DNA of 64,000 nucleotides. Source: Phytomonospora sp040655735 (GTDB taxonomy: Bacteria > Actinomycetota > Actinomycetes > Mycobacteriales > Micromonosporaceae). The notes under the pieces are model-generated. The model was not told where the DNA came from and did no database searches. It saw only the letters and a list, made by a program, of their open reading frames with translations. Every line of letters starts with the position of its first letter. Positions within the stretch are counted from its first letter, which is position 1. Shown here piece by piece: positions 7,763-17,904 of this stretch. The position numbers and the translations under genes are program-made. Location: positions 355,584 to 419,583 of the forward strand of contig NZ_JBFAKK010000007.1 of NCBI RefSeq assembly GCF_040655735.1, read 5' to 3'.

Positions 7763-10700
7763 TCAAGCCGGCGCACCGCCCAGGCGGCATTCACCGGCGA
7801 TGCGCTCGGCGGCCGCCGCCAGCTCCCGTGCTCGCGGCGTGCCCCGCGTGACCTGAGCCAAGACCAGCAACGCCTGCGACTGTCCGAGCCGGGCGCCGAT
7901 CTCCTCATTGATCACCAGTGCCTCCTGTGCCGCCGACCCCGCCGCGCCGGCGTCACCGGCGCCCAGGCGCGCCTGGGCCAGCACGGTCAAAGCCTCGGCC
8001 TGGAGCTGGCGGTACCCGTTCGCCGACGCGGTCGCCGCCGCCTGCTCAGTGTGGCGGGCCGCCTTGTCGTGGTCGCCGACGCCGAGGTGCGCCTGGCCCG
8101 CGGCGATTTCGGCGTCGGTGCGCACCCAGAGCCCACCGAGTCCGGTCGCCAGGCCGACCGCCTCCTCGGCGTAGGCGACCGCGGCTCGGTCGCCGGGGTG
8201 GCATCGCGAGGCGGTGATCAGCAGGGGAACCCGAAACAGCCGGTCCTGATCGTCCGCGACGAGCGCCAGCGCCGGCAGCAGCACCTCGCGAGCCCTGTCG
8301 AACTCGCCTCGCGCGGTCAGTACACAGGCCAGGGTGTCGGCGCGGACGGCCCTTTCCGCCGGATTGCCGAGGAGACTGGACGCCGTCGCCGCACGCGCGG
8401 CCTCCAGCGCTTTCGGGAGGTCACCGACGGACAGGTACGCCAGGGCCAGTTCGCCGTGGACCTCGGCCATCCGGTGCCGCACGCCGAGCAGCAGCTCGCC
8501 CTTGCGGTGCAGCGCCCGCATGGATTCACCGAGGCGCCCCAGCTCCCGGCTCGCCTTCCCTTTGACGCCCAGCGCGTGCGTCTGCTCGCGCAGGCCGATA
8601 CCCGGCAGTGCCAGGGCCTCCTCGCAGTCGTCGATCGCGGTACCGAGCTGTCCCAGCGTGTACCGGGTCGCCGCGCGGCTGGTCAGGGCGTCGGCGAGGT
8701 ACTCGGCCTCGCCGGCGTCGCGGGCGGCGGAGACGGCCGCGCTCGCCCATTCGAGCGAGCCGGTGAGATCCCCGCTGAACTTGGCGTACAGCGCCAGGAA
8801 TCCCCGCATCGCCGCGACGGCCGGCAGGTTCCGCTCGGTCAGCGCGAGATCGAGTCCGGTTCCGACGACCTCCTTGAAGGCCGGATATCTGGTGCTGCGG
8901 CCCAGGTAGAGCCGCATCGCCTCGGCCAGGAGCCAGGTGACCTCCGGTGGACCGTCGACGGCCGCGGTCCGGAACACGGCCAGGAGATTGTCGATCTCGC
9001 CGTCGTACCAGGCCATCACCTCGTCCAGGCCGGTGAAGCGGGGCACGTCGAAGTCCGCTCCCGGTGCCGGCAGTTTCGCCGAACCGGGGCTGATGACGTT
9101 GGAGGCCGCACGGGCCGCGTGGACGTACCAGTGCGCCAGACGCCGCCAGGTCCGCTGTGCCTCCGGCCCGTCGCCCAGACGGCGGGCGTAGTCCTTGAGC
9201 AGGTCGTGCAGCCGGTGGCGGTCGGTGCTCGCGGACTGGACGAGGTGCACCGACACCAGCCGCCGCAGCGTTTCCCGCGCCTGGCTCGGCGTGCACTCCA
9301 GGAGAGCCGCTGCGGCCACCGTCCCGATATCGGGACCGGGAACCTGGCCCAGGCGGCGGAACACCGTCCGGGACCGGTCGTCCAGTCGCAGGTAGGAGGC
9401 CTCGAAGGCCGGGCGGACCGAGGCGCTGGAGTCGCCCGGTATCGACAGGGCGCGCAGGCGGTCTTCTCCGGCCAGTTCACCGACGTGGGCGGCTATGGAC
9501 GTCTCCGGGCGTTCGGTCAACTGGGCGGCGGCGATCCGAAGTGCCAGCGGCAGCCGGCCGCACAGCTCGGCCAGTTCGCCGACCGGGCCCGGTTCCGCGG
9601 CGATGCGGCGCTCGCCCAGCCGCTCGGCCAGGAGCGACGCGCACTCCTCGGCGCTGAGGACGTCGAGCCCGATGTGGTGGGCACCGTCGCGGGCGACCAG
9701 CCCCGACAATCTGTCACGGCTGGTGACCAGGACAAGGCTCCCGCTGCCGGTGGGCGTGAGCAGTCGCACCTGGTCGGCCTCGGAGGCGTTGTCGACGACC
9801 ACGAGCAGGGTCTTGCCCGCGGTGTGCGAGCGGTACAGCGACGCGCGATCGTGGAGAGCGTCGGGGATGTCCCGGCCGGGGACTCCGAGCGCCGACAGGA
9901 ACCCGGCGAGGATCTCGGACGGTTCGCGCGAGGGCGCGGCGTCGAAACCCCTCACGTCGATGAACAGCTGGCCGTCGGCGAAGTGCCCGGCGACCCGGTG
10001 CGCCCATTGCAGCACCACCGAGGTCTTCCCCAGCCCTGCCATGCCGGTGACCAGCAGGATCGGCACGCCCTCTGTTCCCAGGCGGCCGTCGAGGTCGTCG
10101 AACTGGCCGCGCCTTCCGACGATCCCGGTCGGTGGCGGCGGGAGCTGCCGCGGGACGCTCACCTTCTTGTCCGGGCCGGTATCGGTCTTCGCCTGCGGCA
10201 GCGCATCGCCGCGAAGGATCGATCGATGCAGCTCACGCAGCGCGTCCCCGGGGTCGATGCCGAGGTCCTCGCGCAATCGGGCGACCGTCTGTGCGTAGCA
10301 GTCCAGGGCTTCGGCCCGGCGGCCTTCGAGGTAGAGGGCCCGGATCAGCAGGCTCGCGAAGATCTCCGAATGCGGGCGCCGATCGACCGCCTCGGCCAGC
10401 GCGGTGAGGACACCGGCCGGGCGACCGAGCGCGAGTTCGCCGCCGAAGCGCCCCGCGAGGATCTCGTCGCGTTCGTGGAGCAGCCTGCTTCTGGTGCGGT
10501 CGGCCCACGGCCCTTCGACGTCGCCCAGCGGCCGGCCGTGGCAGCACGCTTCGGCCCGTCGCCAGTGGGCGAGGGCTTCGCCGTGGTCGCCGGCACCGGC
10601 CGCCTTTCGGGCCTCGCGGGCCGCTTTGCGCATCACGAACACATCGATGCGCCCTTCGTCGACGTCGAGGCGGTAGCTGGAGGACCTGCCGTTCTCGATC

Positions 10701-10939
10701 GCGATGTCGGGCAGGGGCCGGATGAGTTGACGAAGCCGGGAGATGTGGCCGTAGAGCACGGAGCGATGTGAGGCGGGGATCTTCTCGCCCCACAGCCGGT
10801 CGGCCATGGCGTCGAGGGAGACGGCGCGCCGGGGGTTCATCGCGAGAAGCGCCAGAACCCCGGCCCGCAGCGCGGCGTTCACCTTTCGCCGTTCGCCGTT
10901 GACGGCGACGGACACCTCCCCGAACAGGCGCACGTCCAT
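7763..10939 (-). CDS. AfsR/SARP-type transcriptional regulator with NB-ARC and TPR domains
   Basis: 1058 aa. Domain order: winged-helix OmpR-type DNA-binding domain (about 1-92), bacterial transcriptional activator domain (about 97-245), NB-ARC ATPase with P-loop GMAGLGKTS (299-307) and Walker B LLVVVDN (378-384), then TPR-like helical repeats to the end. This is the AfsR architecture, used in actinobacteria to activate secondary metabolite or stress genes in an ATP- and protein-partner-dependent way. The start has GGAGG directly upstream. It is divergent from the MFS transporter gene across a 183-bp gap, but a functional link is unproven. No biosynthetic cluster is adjacent. Confidence 0.9.
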   Translation of the reverse strand: MDVRLFGEVSVAVNGERRKVNAALRAGVLALLAMNPRRAVSLDAMADRLWGEKIPASHRSVLYGHISRLRQLIRPLPDIAIENGRSSSYRLDVDEGRIDVFVMRKAAREARKAAGAGDHGEALAHWRRAEACCHGRPLGDVEGPWADRTRSRLLHERDEILAGRFGGELALGRPAGVLTALAEAVDRRPHSEIFASLLIRALYLEGRRAEALDCYAQTVARLREDLGIDPGDALRELHRSILRGDALPQAKTDTGPDKKVSVPRQLPPPPTGIVGRRGQFDDLDGRLGTEGVPILLVTGMAGLGKTSVVLQWAHRVAGHFADGQLFIDVRGFDAAPSREPSEILAGFLSALGVPGRDIPDALHDRASLYRSHTAGKTLLVVVDNASEADQVRLLTPTGSGSLVLVTSRDRLSGLVARDGAHHIGLDVLSAEECASLLAERLGERRIAAEPGPVGELAELCGRLPLALRIAAAQLTERPETSIAAHVGELAGEDRLRALSIPGDSSASVRPAFEASYLRLDDRSRTVFRRLGQVPGPDIGTVAAAALLECTPSQARETLRRLVSVHLVQSASTDRHRLHDLLKDYARRLGDGPEAQRTWRRLAHWYVHAARAASNVISPGSAKLPAPGADFDVPRFTGLDEVMAWYDGEIDNLLAVFRTAAVDGPPEVTWLLAEAMRLYLGRSTRYPAFKEVVGTGLDLALTERNLPAVAAMRGFLALYAKFSGDLTGSLEWASAAVSAARDAGEAEYLADALTSRAATRYTLGQLGTAIDDCEEALALPGIGLREQTHALGVKGKASRELGRLGESMRALHRKGELLLGVRHRMAEVHGELALAYLSVGDLPKALEAARAATASSLLGNPAERAVRADTLACVLTARGEFDRAREVLLPALALVADDQDRLFRVPLLITASRCHPGDRAAVAYAEEAVGLATGLGGLWVRTDAEIAAGQAHLGVGDHDKAARHTEQAAATASANGYRQLQAEALTVLAQARLGAGDAGAAGSAAQEALVINEEIGARLGQSQALLVLAQVTRGTPRARELAAAAERIAGECRLGGAPA

Positions 10940-11057
10940 CTTGCCTCCAAGCCATCCGGAGCCTCGTCAGTCAAGTTAGCGGTCCGAAGCGCTCTTGAAA
11001 CGACGGCATCGCTTCGGCGGCCGGGCTTTCGGCTCGGCGCCGCCGCCTCTCCACAAT

Positions 11058-11086
11058 TTGCACGTTAGTTCTACTTGTACTAAAGT
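11058..11086 (+). promoter_or_regulatory. Candidate promoter of the MFS-tetR operon
   Basis: TTGCAC (11058-11063), a 17-bp spacer and TAAAGT (11081-11086) make a plausible sigma-70-type promoter about 37 nt before the ATG at 11123. The surrounding stretch is unusually AT-rich and contains ACTTGTACTAAAGTCCAACT, which could hold the operator for the downstream TetR protein. Confidence 0.4.
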
Positions 11087-11122
11087 CCAACTTGTTGCGC
11101 TCCGGTGACCGAGGAGGACCCG

Positions 11123-12679
11123 ATGACAGACCAGGCGACCGCGATCTCCGGCAAGCGCGCATGGGCGGGCATGGCGCTCCTCGCCCTGCCGACGGTGCTG
11201 CTGGGGCTGGATGTGACGGTGCTGTACCTGGTGCTCCCCGCGATGTCGGCCGACCTCGCGCCCTCGGCGACGCAGACCCTGTGGGCCATGGACGCCTACG
11301 GCTTCCTGCTCGCCGGCTTCCTCGTCACCATGGGCACCCTGGGCGACCGCGTGGGTCGGCGCCGGCTGCTGATGGTCGGGATCACCGCGTTCGCGGCGGT
11401 CTCGGTCCTCGCCGCCTTCGCCCCGACCCCCGAACTGCTGATCGCGGCGCGGGCGCTGCTGGGGGTCGCGGGCGCCACGTTGATGCCCTCGACGCTGTCG
11501 CTGATCTCCAACATGTTCGCCGACCCGCGGCAGCGAGCGGTCGCGATCGGGGTGTGGGCCACGATGTTCGCCGTGGGCATGGCCGCCGGTCCCGTCGTCG
11601 GCGGAGCGCTGGTCGACAACTTCTGGTGGGGTGCGGCCTTCCTCGTGGCGGTGCCGATCGCGGTGGTCGTGCTGCTCCTCGGCCGGGTGCTGCTGCCCGA
11701 GTACCGCGACCGCCGCGCGGGGCGGCCCGACCTGATCAGCGTGGTCCTGTCGCTCGCGGCGATCCTGCCGATCGTCTACGCGGTCAAGCACGCCGCCGTC
11801 GACGGCATCGACGCCACCGCCGCCATCGCCGTGGCGGGGTTGATCGCCGGGGCGGTGTTCTGGCGCAGGCAACGACGACTCGCCGACCCCCTGCTCGACG
11901 TCACCCTGTTCGGCGACCGGGCGTTCAGGGTCGCGCTGATCGTGCTGCTCATCGGGCTCGTCGGCGTGGGCGGCAGCATGTACCTGGTCACCCAGTACCT
12001 GCAACTGGTGGACGGGCAGAGCCCCTTCGAGGCGGGCCTGTGGATGGGGCCGCCGGCGCTGGCGATGTTCGCCGCCGGCATCGGCGCGCCGATCCTCGCC
12101 CGGCACATCCGTCCCGGCCACGTCATGGGCGCGACCCTTGGCGTCTCACTGATCGGCTACGCGCTGCTCGCCACCGCCGGTGCGGGCGACGCGCTGCCGG
12201 TCGCGGCGGGCTTCGCCTTCGTCTACCTGGGACTCGGCGCGATCGCGGCCCTGGGCACCGACATCGTGGTCGGCGCCGCCCCGGCCTCGAAGTCCGGCTC
12301 GGCGGCCTCGCTGTCGGAGACCGTCCAGGAACTCGGCATCGCCATCGGCGTCGCGATCCTCGGCAGCCTCACCACGGCCGTCTACCGCGCCCAGCTCACC
12401 GTGCCCGAAGGCCTCTCCGACGCTGAGGCCGCCGCGCTCGCCGACAGCCTCAACGCGACCGTCGCCGTCGCCGACGGCCTCCCGGCGGGCGCCCTGGAAG
12501 ACGCGAGGCTGGCCTTCACCACGGGCATGAACGTCGCCGCCGTGGTCGCCGGGCTCGCGATCGCCGCCGCCACAGTCCTGTGCCTGCGCCGGCTGCGGCA
12601 CCTACCCCGGCTCGGACACGAGCACACCGCCGATGCCGGTGTCTTGGACAATGGCCCGACTACCCTGGAGCGGATGTGA
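11123..12679 (+). CDS. MFS drug transporter, DHA2 (14-TM) family
   Basis: 518 aa with about 14 hydrophobic helices and motif A-like G-D-R-V-G-R-R-R between helices 2 and 3. The N-terminal helix contains L-D-V-T-V-L, a variant of the LD(F)TVVNVALP signature of DHA2 multidrug exporters. Proton-driven efflux of lipophilic cations or antibiotics is the family role. I chose ATG 11123 over GTG 11105 because GAGGAGG (11111-11117) is ideally spaced for it. A tetR gene starts 10 bp after its stop, giving the usual exporter-repressor operon. Confidence 0.9.
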   Translation: MTDQATAISGKRAWAGMALLALPTVLLGLDVTVLYLVLPAMSADLAPSATQTLWAMDAYGFLLAGFLVTMGTLGDRVGRRRLLMVGITAFAAVSVLAAFAPTPELLIAARALLGVAGATLMPSTLSLISNMFADPRQRAVAIGVWATMFAVGMAAGPVVGGALVDNFWWGAAFLVAVPIAVVVLLLGRVLLPEYRDRRAGRPDLISVVLSLAAILPIVYAVKHAAVDGIDATAAIAVAGLIAGAVFWRRQRRLADPLLDVTLFGDRAFRVALIVLLIGLVGVGGSMYLVTQYLQLVDGQSPFEAGLWMGPPALAMFAAGIGAPILARHIRPGHVMGATLGVSLIGYALLATAGAGDALPVAAGFAFVYLGLGAIAALGTDIVVGAAPASKSGSAASLSETVQELGIAIGVAILGSLTTAVYRAQLTVPEGLSDAEAAALADSLNATVAVADGLPAGALEDARLAFTTGMNVAAVVAGLAIAAATVLCLRRLRHLPRLGHEHTADAGVLDNGPTTLERM

Positions 12680-12689
12680 GGAGCCGGGC

Positions 12690-13250
12690 ATGGGCGAGGA
12701 CGCCGAGCACGTCGACGGGCGTTTCGCCCGCGGAGCCAAACGGCGCGCCGAGATCATCGAGGCCACCCTGGCGGTGGTCACCCGCGACGGCGCCACGGGG
12801 GTCACCCACCGTGCGGTCGCCAAGGAAGCCGGCATCACCACCAGCCTGAGCACCTACTACTTCGCCACCCTCGACGACCTCCTCGTCGCCGCCCTGTCCA
12901 GCGTCGCCGACACCTACACCGCACGGATCCGCCAGATCATCGACTCGCCCGGCGACAAGCTCACGGGCCTGGCGAAGCTCATCGCCGAAAGCGGCGGCTC
13001 GGGGCGCGAACGCGCCCTGGCCGAACGCGAACTCGCCACCCTCGCCGCCCGCCGGCCCGCCCTGCGCCCGGTGGCGCGCCGGTGGCGGGAGAGCGTCGCC
13101 GAACTCGCCGCCACCCTCACCGACGACCCCACGGCCATCGCCGGAGTGGTCGCGGCCTCCGACGGGCTGTGCACGGCGATCCTGCTCGACAACGGGCCCG
13201 GCGACCCCGACCATCTCCGCGCCGTTCTGCGCCGGGCGCTGGGCGACTGA
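12690..13250 (+). CDS. TetR family regulator of the MFS exporter
   Basis: 186 aa from the ATG at 12690, which is preceded by GAGGAG. The helix-turn-helix region reads A-T-L-A-V-V-T-R-D-G-x-x-G-V-T-H-R-A-V-A-K-E-A-G then STYYFATLDDLL, typical of TetR. The C-terminal half is short and rich in Ala/Arg/Leu. It is co-directional with and only 10 bp from the MFS gene, so it probably autoregulates this operon in response to an exported compound. Confidence 0.85.
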   Translation: MGEDAEHVDGRFARGAKRRAEIIEATLAVVTRDGATGVTHRAVAKEAGITTSLSTYYFATLDDLLVAALSSVADTYTARIRQIIDSPGDKLTGLAKLIAESGGSGRERALAERELATLAARRPALRPVARRWRESVAELAATLTDDPTAIAGVVAASDGLCTAILLDNGPGDPDHLRAVLRRALGD

Positions 13251-13404
13251 CGCCCGGGCCCCGCTTGCCTACGGCGGTCACTACGTCATTGAGTCCTCCC
13301 CACTCCGGGCATCCCGTGAGGGCCGCGCGCGGTTGTCGACGCGCCGTCGACGGTTTTGTCGTAGCCGGCGGATAGTTTGTCCTCGGCCTAGCCCAGGAGG
13401 AAAC

Positions 13405-14586
13405 ATGACCACCGCCGAGTTCCCGAAGAAGCGACTGGCTCGCGTGCGGGAGCTGTTCGAGCGCCATGTCGAGACCGGGTTCGTCCCGGGAGCGGTGGTC
13501 GTCCTCGCCCGCCGGGGCGAGGTGCACGTCGAGTCGGTGGGCCGGCTCGCGTTCGAGGGCGCGGGGTCGACGACGCCGATGGGCGTCGACACGATCTGCC
13601 GCCTGGGCTCGATGACGAAGCCGATCGTCGCCGCGTGCGCGATGACCCTCGTCGAGGACGGCACGATCGGCCTCGACGACCCGGTCGACGCCTTCCTCCC
13701 GGAGCTGGCGGACATGACCGTTCTCGCCGACCCCGACGGGCCGCTGGAGGACACCGTCGCGGCCGCCCGCTCGATCAGGCTGCGGGACCTGCTGGACTTC
13801 ACCCTCGGCACCGGGATGGTCCTCAACGACGTTCCCATGGCCGAGGCCCTGAACAACATCGGCCAGGCGCCGCCCGACGAGTGGATCGCCCGGCTCGGCG
13901 CGCTCCCGCTCGTCCACCAGCCGGGTGAGCGCTGGCTCTACGACATCGCCGCCTCCGTGACGGGCGTGCTCATCGCCCGTGCCACCGGAACGAGCTTCGG
14001 GGAGGCCCTGCGGGAACGGATCTGCGCTCCACTCGGGATGGCCGACACCGGCTTCACCGTGGAGCGCGAGAAACTCGGCCGCTTCGCGACGGCCTACGAG
14101 CGCGACGACTCTCCTGAGGGCAAGGCCGTCGTCGAGGACGGGCCCGAGGGACGGTTCAGCCGGCCGCGGGTGTTCGAGAGCGGCGGCGGGGGCCTGGTCT
14201 CGACCGCCGAGGACTGGCTGACCTTCGCCACGACCCTCCTCGCGGGAGGCGTACACCGGGGTGAGCGAGTGCTCTCGCAGTCCTCGGTGGAGCTGATGAC
14301 CACCGACCGCTTGACCCCGGCGCAGAAGGCGGTCTCGGGGTTCTGGCCCGGGTACTTCGACACCATGGGCTGGGGCTTCGGGATGTCGGTGATCACCGGC
14401 CGCAACCAGCTCGGGCACCCCGTCGGCAGCTACGGATGGCCCGGCTTCTACGGCACCGCCTGGTACAACGATCCCGCCGAGGAGGCGGTCACGATCGTCA
14501 TGATCCAGCGGGCGCACATGGGCGACCAGCGGCTGCCGATGTGGCACGACTTCTGGACCACCGTCAACGGGGTGTCCGGGGACTGA
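13405..14586 (+). CDS. Serine hydrolase, beta-lactamase/class C family
   Basis: 393 aa from ATG 13405 with AGGAGG just upstream. The catalytic S-x-x-K is SMTK at residues 69-72, and a Tyr at 179 (LYDIA) sits where the YxN tyrosine is expected. No signal peptide is evident, so it is probably a cytoplasmic esterase-type member (EstB/penicillin-binding-protein-like) rather than a periplasmic beta-lactamase. It stands alone, tail-to-tail with a small zinc-ribbon gene 21 bp away. The substrate is unknown. Confidence 0.85.
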   Translation: MTTAEFPKKRLARVRELFERHVETGFVPGAVVVLARRGEVHVESVGRLAFEGAGSTTPMGVDTICRLGSMTKPIVAACAMTLVEDGTIGLDDPVDAFLPELADMTVLADPDGPLEDTVAAARSIRLRDLLDFTLGTGMVLNDVPMAEALNNIGQAPPDEWIARLGALPLVHQPGERWLYDIAASVTGVLIARATGTSFGEALRERICAPLGMADTGFTVEREKLGRFATAYERDDSPEGKAVVEDGPEGRFSRPRVFESGGGGLVSTAEDWLTFATTLLAGGVHRGERVLSQSSVELMTTDRLTPAQKAVSGFWPGYFDTMGWGFGMSVITGRNQLGHPVGSYGWPGFYGTAWYNDPAEEAVTIVMIQRAHMGDQRLPMWHDFWTTVNGVSGD

Positions 14587-14607
14587 ACGCGGGGCCGGAC
14601 GACGAGG

Positions 14608-14970
14608 TCAGCGGCGGTCGGCCGGCCAGCGCCGGTCCACCTCACCGGCCGAGCGCGCGCAGCCGGCGCAAGACGCCGCGCCCGTCGGCGTCCACAGATG
14701 CCGGTACACGGTCACCGCCGCCTCCGGGATGCCGCAGAGGGTCGCTCCCTCGGCGACGGCGTGTTCGTCATCCCGCCGCTCGACGCAGGCCTTCCGCCGC
14801 TTCCCGGCCGGCCAGCGCTCGCCGACGGGCCGGTACGGAAGGTGGGTCCACGAACCATCGGCGTCCTCGAAGTTCGCGGTGCGACAATGGACGCACGTGA
14901 ACCCCGGGCGCTCGCCGTGGACGCGCGCACGCCGGGGCCGATTGGCCGCACCGCACACCGCGCACCGCAT
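14608..14970 (-). CDS. Small cysteine-rich (zinc-ribbon-like) protein
   Basis: 120 aa from the ATG at 14970, giving an N-terminus MRCAVCGAANR with a CxxC pair, followed by CVHC about 25 residues later: a four-cysteine zinc ribbon. A further CAGC pair lies near the C-terminus. The middle is basic. It is divergent from the gene at 15005, with only 34 bp between the two starts, so the two probably share a promoter region. I do not recognise a characterised family. Confidence 0.5.
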   Translation of the reverse strand: MRCAVCGAANRPRRARVHGERPGFTCVHCRTANFEDADGSWTHLPYRPVGERWPAGKRRKACVERRDDEHAVAEGATLCGIPEAAVTVYRHLWTPTGAASCAGCARSAGEVDRRWPADRR

Positions 14971-15004
14971 GGGGTGGATCCTGCCACGCGAAGGGAGGCC
15001 GGTG

Positions 15005-15421
15005 ATGACGCACTTCGCGGACTTCACGGTGTACGACTACCTCGAACCCGAGCAGCGTGATCCGAGGAGCCGCAAGCCGATGCTCAACGTCGGCTGGCTC
15101 GACCCGGCTCACGAGTACCCGATGGTCGACGCCGATCCGGCGCTGGTCGAGGCGTTGCTCGCGCTGGTGGTCGACGTCCGGCACGAGATGCGGGGCATGC
15201 AGGCCTGCGAGTTCTGCCCCGAGCCGGTGTGCCCGGTGCTCACCAACCCGCATGACCCGGGAGGGCGGACCCTGCTCGGCAACGGCGAGATCCACGTCGT
15301 CGGCAACGGCATGCGCTTCGCCGCCCCCACGATGGTCATCCACTACATCGACGAGCACTACTACCGCCCGCCCGACGAGTTCGCCGCCGCCGCGCTGCGC
15401 CACGCGGCGCGCCTGGCCTGA
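15005..15421 (+). CDS. Conserved actinobacterial hypothetical protein
   Basis: 138 aa from the ATG at 15005, with GGGAGG about 7 bases upstream. Recognisable elements are Y-D-Y-L near the start, L-N-V-G-W-L-D at about residue 30, a C-x-F-C pair (ACEFC), L-G-N-G-E-I-H-V and APTMVIHYIDEH. I have seen this pattern in hypothetical proteins of streptomycetes and relatives (DUF7919-like), but no function is known to me. The cysteine pair and histidines suggest metal binding. Confidence 0.6.
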   Translation: MTHFADFTVYDYLEPEQRDPRSRKPMLNVGWLDPAHEYPMVDADPALVEALLALVVDVRHEMRGMQACEFCPEPVCPVLTNPHDPGGRTLLGNGEIHVVGNGMRFAAPTMVIHYIDEHYYRPPDEFAAAALRHAARLA

Positions 15422-15531
15422 GAATGCCCCGGCCGGGCGCGGCTGAGGCGGGTGCCCGGTGACCGCGGTGGATCCTGCCGCCATGCGGTCCGGCGATTGA
15501 CTCCCCGTGAGCGCCGTGGACACAATGGCGC

Positions 15532-15735
15532 ATGGGATACCGGTACACATGCAGCAAATGCGGCAGCGAGTACGGCCAAGGCGGAGGCGGTCACACCGGC
15601 GGGTCCGAGTACATCTGCGCGTCCTGCGCGCCGCGGACGAGCGCGTCCGGGAGCAGCGGCGGGTGCGCCGTCGTCGCGTTCCTTCTGTTCGCCTTACCGG
15701 TCGCCACGGCGGCCGCGTGGATGATCGTCGGCTGA
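15532..15735 (+). CDS. Small zinc-ribbon membrane protein
   Basis: 67 aa. Two CxxC pairs (CSKCG near residue 7 and CASC near residue 30) form a rubredoxin/zinc-ribbon knuckle. A Gly/Ser linker follows, then one hydrophobic C-terminal helix (about 45-65). Layout suggests a tail-anchored protein with a cytoplasmic zinc ribbon. No partner gene is evident. Short but compositionally coherent; a palindromic terminator follows at 15795. Confidence 0.55.
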   Translation: MGYRYTCSKCGSEYGQGGGGHTGGSEYICASCAPRTSASGSSGGCAVVAFLLFALPVATAAAWMIVG

Positions 15736-15794
15736 CGCGCTCCTCGCGCGGTGAACGAACCCACCCCGCCCCACCTGGCCCTGGGCGCGCACGC

Positions 15795-15819
15795 CCCCGC
15801 CCCGGTCACCGGGGCGGGG
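15795..15819. terminator. Bidirectional terminator hairpin
   Basis: CCCCGCCCCGG (15795-15805) and CCGGGGCGGGG (15809-15819) form an 11-bp stem with a very short loop. It lies between the convergent genes ending at 15735 (+) and 15830 (-). Confidence 0.7.
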
Positions 15820-15829
15820 ACTGGCACGC

Positions 15830-16237
15830 CTATCGCACGGGCGCCGATACCGGGCTGTTGTGGTAGGCCGCGATCAGCCACCGGCCGTCGCGCTTCTCGA
15901 AGACCCAGGTGCAGTTCACCTTCCCCGCCTCCGGGACCTCCTTCTGGCCCGGGAACAGGATGCCCGCCTCGCTGATGACGACGGCCACGTCCCGGCCGGC
16001 GAAGCGGATTCCGAGCCGCCGGTCGTGGGTCGAGGTGCCCTTCAGCGGTCCTGCGAAGCCGAGTGCCATGGCGTCGCGGATCGCGTCGCGTCCCTCACGC
16101 AGCGAACCGGGCATGACCGCGGTGGCGTCCTCGGTGTAGTCGGCGACCATGCCCTCGGCGTCGCCGGCTTCCCACGCCTTGTAGGAGTCGGCCAGCACCG
16201 CGTTGACGGCGGCCTCGTCGTCGGCACGACTGTTCAA
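15830..16237 (-). CDS. SnoaL/DUF4440-like NTF2-fold protein (SgcJ/EcaC type)
   Basis: 135 aa. The pattern A-W-E-A-G-D-A-E-G-M-V-A-D-Y-T-E-D-A-T and the closing F-E-K-R-D-G-R-W-L-I-A-A-Y-H-N-S are characteristic of the SgcJ/EcaC branch of the NTF2-like superfamily. Members are small-molecule binding or isomerase-like proteins, often linked to ECF sigma factors. The start is TTG at 16237 with AGGAGG seven bases upstream. It lies 78 bp downstream of the SigG-type sigma gene in the same direction and probably belongs to its transcript. Confidence 0.8.
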   Translation of the reverse strand: MNSRADDEAAVNAVLADSYKAWEAGDAEGMVADYTEDATAVMPGSLREGRDAIRDAMALGFAGPLKGTSTHDRRLGIRFAGRDVAVVISEAGILFPGQKEVPEAGKVNCTWVFEKRDGRWLIAAYHNSPVSAPVR

Positions 16238-16315
16238 TGGAATTCCTCCTGCTCGAACGGTTCGCCGGGTCGTTCCGGCGAACTCACCGGTACATACCTG
16301 CGGCGCGGCCGAAAC

Positions 16316-17293
<978 letters not shown>

Positions 17294-17483
17294 CTCGTCT
17301 CCGCTCCCGTCCCCGGTCGACGCCGGGGCACAGGGATGATGACAGATCCCGCCGGGCGCCGGGCAGACCCGCTCCCCGGAAAGATCCCCGCCGATAGCCT
17401 CACCACGGATGTCGAGAACCGCCCCCCGGCTTCGTCCCAGGGGTGCGGCGGCGAAACGGCCGCCCGAGACGGAGGATGCGCAG

Positions 17484-17894
17484 ATGGCCAAGTACCTGTT
17501 GCTCAAGCACTACCGCGGCGGCCCGGACAAGCACCCGAACGCCGAGGCGAGGATGGAGCAGTGGACGCCCGAGGAGATCACCGCGCACATCGAGTTCATG
17601 GGCAAGGTCGCCGACGACCTGCGTGAACGCGGCGAGTACGTCGACTCCCAGGCGCTGGTCCCCGACGGCGAGTTCGTCCGCTACGGCGGCGAGGGCAAGC
17701 CGCCGGTCACCGACGGCCCCTTCGCCGAGACGAAGGACCTCATCGCCGGCTGGATGATCATCGACGTCGAGTCGAAGGAGCGCGCCCACGAGGCCGCCGC
17801 CTACCTGTCCTCGGCGCCAGGCAAGGACGGCAAGCCGCTGTACGAATGGCTTGAGGTCCGGCCGTTCATGGGCGACCCGTCCTGCGTGGAGTGA
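17484..17894 (+). CDS. YCII/DGPF-domain protein
   Basis: 136 aa from ATG 17484 with GGAGG eight bases upstream. The signature D-G-P-F-A-E-T-K-D is present at about residues 80-88 along with the N-terminal strand KYLLLKHY. Such DGPF/YCII proteins are the regular genomic partners of ECF42-type sigma factors, and the next gene, starting 10 bp after this stop, is exactly such a sigma. Biochemical role unknown; dimeric alpha/beta ferredoxin-like fold by family. Confidence 0.88.
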   Translation: MAKYLLLKHYRGGPDKHPNAEARMEQWTPEEITAHIEFMGKVADDLRERGEYVDSQALVPDGEFVRYGGEGKPPVTDGPFAETKDLIAGWMIIDVESKERAHEAAAYLSSAPGKDGKPLYEWLEVRPFMGDPSCVE

Positions 17895-17904
17895 CCCGGT
17901 CCCG